NCBI GenBank assembly: GCA_900315705.1
Contig: ONAB01000001.1
Span: 79,178 to 143,177 of the forward strand
Length of the DNA stretch: 64,000 nucleotides
Reading direction: 5' to 3'
From: an uncultured Bacteroidales bacterium
GTDB taxonomy: Bacteria > Bacteroidota > Bacteroidia > Bacteroidales > WCHB1-69
This document shows, in pieces, positions 59,752 to 64,000 of the stretch (position 1 is its first letter; every line of letters begins with the position of its first letter). The notes under the pieces are model-generated. The model searched no databases, had not been told where the DNA came from, and saw nothing but the letters and a program-made list of their open reading frames with translations. The position numbers were made by a program, and so were the translations under genes.

Positions 59752-61503
59752 CTATTTCGCTTCGATGTTCTTGCCGCAGTCATCCACAATCATCTTGTAC
59801 CAGTATTGCGGATATTCGGGCTGGTCGGGGAATTCGCATTGCGGAATCTTGGTGTCGGTGACTTTGAATTTGCCGTTCTCCTCCTTCTTCACGTTGCCGT
59901 CGTTGTATTTCACGAGCAGGTAGATGAACAGGTCGTTCCAGGCCTGGCACACCTCGTTGGCGGCTTTCAGGGAGTAGTCGTTGATGATGGCTTGTGCCTT
60001 GTCGGGGTTGTTACGCTGGAGGTCGGCCAGCTCCTTGCTCATCGTGTTGGTCTCTTTGATGAAGCGGTTTTCGAAGAGGTCCTGCTTCTCGTTGACGTGC
60101 TTGATCATATCGCTGTAGCGGCTATAGACGAAGTTGCTAACCTTGGTGAAGGTCCAGAAGGCGGCGGTGGGGGAGTATTCGACCATAGAGCCGTTGCCTT
60201 CGGCGTACTGGTGGGGTATCTTGTTGATGCCGCAGTACATCGGCACGTAGCAGGTGCTTGCGGCGTCATCGACGCTGAACCAGAAGATGCCGCCGACCTT
60301 GTTGGGCATCCAGCTGCGGCATTGGGCCACGAAGGAGAAGCCGGTCTGCTGGGTGGCGGTGGCGCGCTCGTGGATGTACTCCTTACCGTTGTATTTCCAG
60401 TTCATAGGTCTCCAGCGATACGGGCACTTGTAAGGGCCGGCGCCGAGGTCCTTGGTCATATCCATAGAGGTGCCCTCGTAGTGGTCGCGCATAGCCTGCA
60501 TCATAAAGCGGACATCGATTTTGTTCTTGTCGGCGGGTTTGATCCAGAGCGGGAAGCGGTGTTTGAGGTTGTCACCGCGGGCATAGTCCTCGTATTGGGC
60601 CATCTCGGCGGGGTTGCAGCGGTTGAAGAAGGCCCACACGCGGGCTTCGCAGCCGCGGGCGGCACCGAAATCGACGGGCGCGTAGGTGTCGCAGAAACTG
60701 AACTCGGCATCCGGGGCCTTTTTGGGGTCGGCGGGATAGAGACCCTTCAGTCTGGCGAAGGAGATGACATCGTAGGAATAGACGGTCTCGATGCCGGGCA
60801 GGAAGATCTTGTCGAGTTCCTTGCTGGTGATGGAGGTCTTGCCGTCGCGCAGCGGGAAGGTGGTGATGCGCGACTGGTTGGCGTGGCCGCAGACGTAGCC
60901 GTCGGGGATGCGGCGGGCCACCCACACGGCGCCGTTGCTCCAGCCCTTGACCACCTTGCCCTTGGCGTCGAGCATCTTCTCGCCCTTGCCGATGAGCTCC
61001 ATAATCCAAGCTTCGTTGGGGTCAACGATGGAGAAGGACTCGCCCTCGGAGGCGTAGCCGTAGGTGTCCATCAGTTCGGCGATGACCTTGATGGCCTCGC
61101 GGGCGTTCTTGGCACGCTGCAGGGCGATGTAAATCAGGGAGCCGTAGTCGATCATTCCCTGGCCCTGTTCCAGTTGCTTGATGCCGCCGTAGGTGGTCTC
61201 GCCGATGGCCAGCTGCCACTCGTTCATATTGCCCACCACAGAGTAGGTGTGCGCCACCTGGGGGATCTGGCCGAGCAACTTGCCCGTGTCCCACTCGATG
61301 ACATCCATCATCGTGCCGGCAGGATAGTCCTTGGCCGGGCGGTAGTAGAGTTCACCGTAAAGCGAGTGCGAGTCGGCGGCGTAAGTGATGAAGCAGGAGC
61401 CGTCTTTGCTGGCCCCTTTCGTGACAATGAAGTTGGTGCAAGCCATCGTGGTGCCATAGGATAGCAGACCGATGAGCAGCGTAAGCAGAAAAGTTTTTTT
61501 CAT
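59752..61503 (-). CDS. C69 family dipeptidase
   Basis: The 583-residue N-terminal nucleophile peptidase has a signal peptide (KKTFLLTLLIGLLSYGTTMA) directly before CTNFIVTKGASKDGS. The mature protein would therefore start at the catalytic cysteine (about C22). Other family marks are ITYAADSHSLYGELYY and WMAQCRSWMPN-like FVAQCRSWMPNKVGGIFWF. It hydrolyses dipeptides in the periplasm. ATG 61503 begins the signal peptide; the open frame upstream covers the promoter. It is monocistronic. Confidence 0.93.
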   Translation of the reverse strand: MKKTFLLTLLIGLLSYGTTMACTNFIVTKGASKDGSCFITYAADSHSLYGELYYRPAKDYPAGTMMDVIEWDTGKLLGQIPQVAHTYSVVGNMNEWQLAIGETTYGGIKQLEQGQGMIDYGSLIYIALQRAKNAREAIKVIAELMDTYGYASEGESFSIVDPNEAWIMELIGKGEKMLDAKGKVVKGWSNGAVWVARRIPDGYVCGHANQSRITTFPLRDGKTSITSKELDKIFLPGIETVYSYDVISFARLKGLYPADPKKAPDAEFSFCDTYAPVDFGAARGCEARVWAFFNRCNPAEMAQYEDYARGDNLKHRFPLWIKPADKNKIDVRFMMQAMRDHYEGTSMDMTKDLGAGPYKCPYRWRPMNWKYNGKEYIHERATATQQTGFSFVAQCRSWMPNKVGGIFWFSVDDAASTCYVPMYCGINKIPHQYAEGNGSMVEYSPTAAFWTFTKVSNFVYSRYSDMIKHVNEKQDLFENRFIKETNTMSKELADLQRNNPDKAQAIINDYSLKAANEVCQAWNDLFIYLLVKYNDGNVKKEENGKFKVTDTKIPQCEFPDQPEYPQYWYKMIVDDCGKNIEAK

Positions 61504-61552
61504 AGACAATGTATTAGTGTTTAATAAAATTTCCAATTTTGAAACGTAGGTG

Positions 61553-61560
61553 CAAAAATA
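61553..61560 (-). promoter_or_regulatory. -7 promoter element TATTTTTG of the C69 dipeptidase
   Basis: The complement reads TATTTTTGCACC, 49 bases upstream of the ATG at 61503. Confidence 0.6.
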
Positions 61561-61600
61561 CACAATAATTCCAGAAAAATGCCACGAAACTGAGTTTAAC

Positions 61601-62002
61601 CTACAATTCCTGACAAATATTAATCATCTTATCCAACAATGCTTTCACCATCGGCAAATACTGTTGGATTTCTTCTTTGGTGACATCCACAAAGTCTTCA
61701 TAATCACCTTCTTGTCGTAATGAGAATAATTTTCTGATCAGTCGGATGTCTTCTGTTGACAATAAATTTTGTTGTACAAGATGAAGGCTTATCATAGCAA
61801 TCACGCCCGTATGAGTGTGGGCAGACAATCCTTTCTTAATCAAAATTGCCGTAGAAGCATAAAATAAAGCGTAATATAAGCGATTGGCCGCAATGTTCCA
61901 TAACCCAATTGCCGACACCTTTTCCGCTTCATTAATGGCATTTTGTGCTTTTTCAATACGGTAATTCACTACCGCAACTCTTTCTTCTTCAGACAAACTC
62001 AT
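61601..62002 (-). CDS. HEPN domain protein (toxin half of MNT-HEPN pair)
   Basis: This 133-residue all-helical protein has the HEPN core: AANRLYYALFYASTAILIKKG (split around R41-type Arg and the aromatic YYALFYA), SAHTHTGVIAM, and LFSLRQEGDYEDF with a DY motif near the end. HEPN proteins paired with minimal nucleotidyltransferases form type VII toxin-antitoxin modules. In these the HEPN RNase (R-x4-6-H) is silenced by AMPylation. The strict R-x4-H motif is not obvious here, so toxicity is uncertain. Its start overlaps the MNT gene end by four bases (ATGA). Confidence 0.85.
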   Translation of the reverse strand: MSLSEEERVAVVNYRIEKAQNAINEAEKVSAIGLWNIAANRLYYALFYASTAILIKKGLSAHTHTGVIAMISLHLVQQNLLSTEDIRLIRKLFSLRQEGDYEDFVDVTKEEIQQYLPMVKALLDKMINICQEL

Positions 62003-62319
62003 AGTTCGATATGTTCTTTTAAGACATTAAATTTAAATAAGGAAGGCGGTGCCGTTTCCCACTGTTTGGTACTATATGTAAAAGCGTTGATTTCCTCACC
62101 GATTTGGAGCCCTTTCCACCATAAATCGTATGAAATATCGCTTCGTGCATCAAAATTCATATCAGGATCGTTGACCAACACAATAATATCCCAGTCCGAA
62201 TCCTGACGAGCAGTCCCTTTGGCTCGCGAACCATATAGTAAAATCCGCGCGGTAGGATCCACCGACAGTACTGTCTTTCGGATAAGATCAATAACATTTT
62301 TTGTGTCAACAACTTCCAT
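61999..62319 (-). CDS. Minimal nucleotidyltransferase (antitoxin half of MNT-HEPN pair)
   Basis: The 106-residue protein carries the polymerase-beta-type motif LLYGSRAKGTARQDSDWDII (about 28-47). This is GSxxxG followed by DxD, with a third acidic position in NAFTYS-preceding EEI. This is an MntA-type nucleotidyltransferase, which modifies and neutralises its HEPN partner. It comes first in the pair, with a promoter 19 bases upstream. M at 62319 is the first Met after that promoter. Confidence 0.88.
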   Translation of the reverse strand: MEVVDTKNVIDLIRKTVLSVDPTARILLYGSRAKGTARQDSDWDIIVLVNDPDMNFDARSDISYDLWWKGLQIGEEINAFTYSTKQWETAPPSLFKFNVLKEHIEL

Positions 62320-62338
62320 AGTTACATTTTTCAATCGG

Positions 62339-62346
62339 CAAAAATA
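62339..62346 (-). promoter_or_regulatory. -7 promoter element TATTTTTG of the MNT-HEPN pair
   Basis: The complement reads TATTTTTGCCGAT, 19 bases upstream of the MNT ATG. Confidence 0.6.
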
Positions 62347-62396
62347 CATTATTTTCAATTACACGGTTGTTTCCGCACGCTTTTATTTGTGCTGAC

Positions 62397-63611
62397 CTAT
62401 CGCGTCTCAATCCGGTATAGCTTCACCGTATCCTTGACATCAATCTCAGGATAGAAAATCTCCACGGAATCCATAAGATTGATGGATTTCGATGCGAACC
62501 AATAGATGTAATTACAATGATCAGGGAGGTTGAATGGTTCCGTGGCGTATTGGATGCCGTTGGGCAAAACGAAAAGAGTCCAATAGCTTATGCTGTCGCT
62601 GTCCATAGCACAACAGGTAAGTCGATACATTGGCTGTCCGTCGAATTCCACAAGTGAAACTTCATCGAAATAAGAACCTGCACTTCCTGATGTAAGAGTG
62701 TCGGAGCCATCTTTCAGACGAGCAACAATATAGTCGAATTCCGTATTGGTGAAAGAAAAGGGTAATCCTGCATCTTTCAATCTCTCATTGTTTGATTCAA
62801 CAGATACTCCGCATCTCCAAACCGACACTCGTTTTATTACTTTCATTGGTTTGAGCCTCAATGCTTTCCAAAGGTGATCATCAAAATAATGGTATTCTTT
62901 CGACTCCTTTGAGCAGGCACATTCGTTTATTACAGGAAGCGACGGATACACTTCGCGGTAAAGTTGGAGACGGGTTTCCAAGGTCATCCCTTCCAGCGGA
63001 TCTTTGTCGCCTGTGAGTCGCATTCCTATCACCATAGCGGGGTCGTGCAACGGCGGTCGCCAGCCGTCGTAGATGCAGATGCGGGTATGGTAACGGAAAT
63101 GCATCCCCAAAATACGCTCGGTCATCGGGTTCTTGGTGTCGTATTCCCCGTTTTTGACCTTCTTGGCTGCGGAGGAGAAAAGGATTGCCGACACGATGGC
63201 GAACACCACGCACACTGCAATTCCGGCAAAATACCACGGCTTTGACTGTTCCCGGACCGGATGTTTCACATTTCGCCAGACCAGTAAGAAAATGAACAAA
63301 ATGGATACGGGAAACAGAATGACCAAAACCCCGGAGAAAATCACCCAATAGAAGAATACTCCTGTGCTGATGCCGCAAAGAAACGCATTGAGCCGCCAGA
63401 GGGGAGTCTGTTCCAGCCAGGTAAAGGTGACCATATTGACGAAACAGACGATTTGCACCGTCATCGCCCACGGCACAAAGACGCAAAAGCCACCGTTGAA
63501 GGTGAGATTAAGCCAAATAGAAATGGCGATGAGGATGATGTTCAGGACGGGGATGATGTAATGCCAATTCTTGTCACTGTGCTTATGAAGAAACTGCAAT
63601 ATCTTTTTCAT
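62397..63611 (-). CDS. Membrane protein of unknown function
   Basis: The 404-residue protein has four predicted helices in its first 145 residues (about 18-35, 42-62, 75-110, 125-147; IIPVLNIILIAISIWLNLTF is the first). An extracytoplasmic domain of about 255 residues follows, with no recognised motif. The N-terminal helix layout resembles that of DUF-type membrane proteins adjacent to endonuclease/exonuclease domains, but the C-terminal domain shows no catalytic signature. No clear -7 element was found upstream. I do not recognise the family. Confidence 0.7.
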   Translation of the reverse strand: MKKILQFLHKHSDKNWHYIIPVLNIILIAISIWLNLTFNGGFCVFVPWAMTVQIVCFVNMVTFTWLEQTPLWRLNAFLCGISTGVFFYWVIFSGVLVILFPVSILFIFLLVWRNVKHPVREQSKPWYFAGIAVCVVFAIVSAILFSSAAKKVKNGEYDTKNPMTERILGMHFRYHTRICIYDGWRPPLHDPAMVIGMRLTGDKDPLEGMTLETRLQLYREVYPSLPVINECACSKESKEYHYFDDHLWKALRLKPMKVIKRVSVWRCGVSVESNNERLKDAGLPFSFTNTEFDYIVARLKDGSDTLTSGSAGSYFDEVSLVEFDGQPMYRLTCCAMDSDSISYWTLFVLPNGIQYATEPFNLPDHCNYIYWFASKSINLMDSVEIFYPEIDVKDTVKLYRIETR

Positions 63612-63757
63612 AGGGAGTGATATACAAACAACCGATTTACAACGGCGTTGTATTCGTTGTTATTGTGGAGGATTACTACTGATGCGATGATTTTTGATAC
63701 TTTCTGTTACGTATTGTTTTAATTTACTATTATCTTTTGACTTTTCGATTTTTTTAC

Positions 63758-63765
63758 TATTTTTG
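63758..63765 (+). promoter_or_regulatory. Candidate upstream -7 element TATTTTTG
   Basis: TATTTTTGCACTTG lies about 100 bases upstream of a second such element and could give a longer riboswitch leader. The stretch 63612-63857 is otherwise AT-rich and holds only a 13-codon frame (63804-63845), which I do not call. Confidence 0.35.
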
Positions 63766-63859
63766 CACTTGAAAAATTATCAAAATTTCAAAGGTGAATA
63801 AATATGTCAATAGATGTTTTTTTTCTTTTCAAACGTATTTTATGAAAACATAAAATGAT

Positions 63860-63867
63860 TATTTTTG
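63860..63867 (+). promoter_or_regulatory. -7 promoter element TATTTTTG of the cobalamin riboswitch transcript
   Basis: TATTTTTGCCGCCG immediately precedes the riboswitch. Confidence 0.6.
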
Positions 63868-63879
63868 CCGCCGATTTTA

Positions 63880-64000
63880 TGGTGAGAGATTTCTTCGGAA
63901 ATCTTGAGAGGGAAGCAGGTGAGAGTCCTGCACAGTACCCGCTGCTGTAAGTCCGGAAAGCCCCGAGGAGCCAACCAAAAGTCACTGTCGTATTGATGGG
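63880..64000 (+). promoter_or_regulatory. Cobalamin (B12) riboswitch, truncated by the window edge
   Basis: The conserved core reads GGGAAGCAGGTGAGAGTCC, then CAGTACCCGCTGCTGTAAG, CCGGAAAGCCCCGAGGAGCC and AGTCACTGTCGTATTGATGGG. This matches the cobalamin element: the GGGAA..GGTG..A..CC, CCCGC..CTGTAA, and CACTG..TGGG(AAGGC) blocks are in order. The last block is cut at the window end. It should repress a rightward gene just outside the window when B12 is abundant, most likely a TonB-dependent cobalamin receptor, a corrinoid-related enzyme or a B12-independent isozyme. Confidence 0.93.

Noticed and set aside
63804-63845. A 13-codon frame upstream of the riboswitch as a leader peptide
   Set aside because: Too short and too AT-rich to support; it ends before the riboswitch promoter, so it is not part of that leader.
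63788-63985. A 65-codon open frame on the minus strand at the right edge
   Set aside because: It is antisense to the cobalamin riboswitch and has no promoter or recognisable domain.

Overview
The window looks like a chromosomal segment of an anaerobic member of the Bacteroidota, most likely an uncultured Bacteroidales. Four things support this. (1) The promoter element TAnnTTTG, typical of this phylum, lies shortly upstream of most transcription units, usually followed by a GCCGC- or GC-rich start. (2) There is a type IX secretion (gliding-motility type) C-terminal sorting domain. (3) The families are Bacteroidales-typical: DUF4919, DUF4340, PepSY-like, fused DAHP synthase/chorismate mutase, 2TM. 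(4) HydG and rubredoxin indicate anaerobic hydrogen metabolism. No Shine-Dalgarno dependence is evident.

Layout. 1-9.7 kb: tail of a glycosyltransferase, an Rpn-type PD-(D/E)XK nuclease, a large T9SS-exported IgGFc-binding-like protein, a three-gene glycan/lipid-sugar operon (methyltransferase, DPM1-like GT2, GT-C/TPR membrane protein) and ispE. 9.7-18.9 kb: YitT, tRNA-Asn, an AlgX/MBOAT O-acetylation pair, TM1266-like regulator plus HydG, PspC, and a DUF4919-truA-beta-helix operon. 18.9-31.9 kb: orphan two-domain peptide ABC ATPase, a MauE/DoxX-thioredoxin membrane protein with a TetR-like regulator, and a five-gene leftward operon (PepSY-like, prmA, a 1496-residue unknown exported protein, DAHP synthase/chorismate mutase, S41 protease). 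32-46 kb: MGMT; mntP-coaX-OMP-TPR-lptC; DUF4340-ribD-yigZ; TolC-MacA-MacB efflux operon; DUF4143 ATPase. 46-56 kb: rubredoxin, the Omp85/murB/lipoprotein/AsmA operon, S6-S18-L9, pyrH-2TM-frr and gcvH.

56.05-59.73 kb is the most unusual part: a 3.7-kb near-symmetrical island between gcvH and a C69 dipeptidase. Two head-to-head orphan RHS-core proteins with completely different C-terminal toxin tips are each followed by a different small membrane or lipoprotein gene (candidate immunity). The RHS cores form a 186-bp inverted repeat, and the outer ends form a 90-bp inverted repeat that includes a transcription terminator. Each toxin-immunity pair is therefore bounded on both sides by sequence shared with the other. 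This arrangement should allow cassette exchange and inversion of the promoter-bearing centre. One tip carries a His/Cys arrangement resembling a caspase-clan peptidase; the other resembles polymorphic toxin type 44.

The right end carries the C69 dipeptidase, a MNT-HEPN toxin-antitoxin pair, an unknown membrane protein and a cobalamin riboswitch that runs off the window. A second unusual element is an interspersed intercistronic repeat. It occurs twice, in the same orientation relative to transcription, exactly filling the gap between two co-directional genes and carrying three AGGAGG cores per copy.
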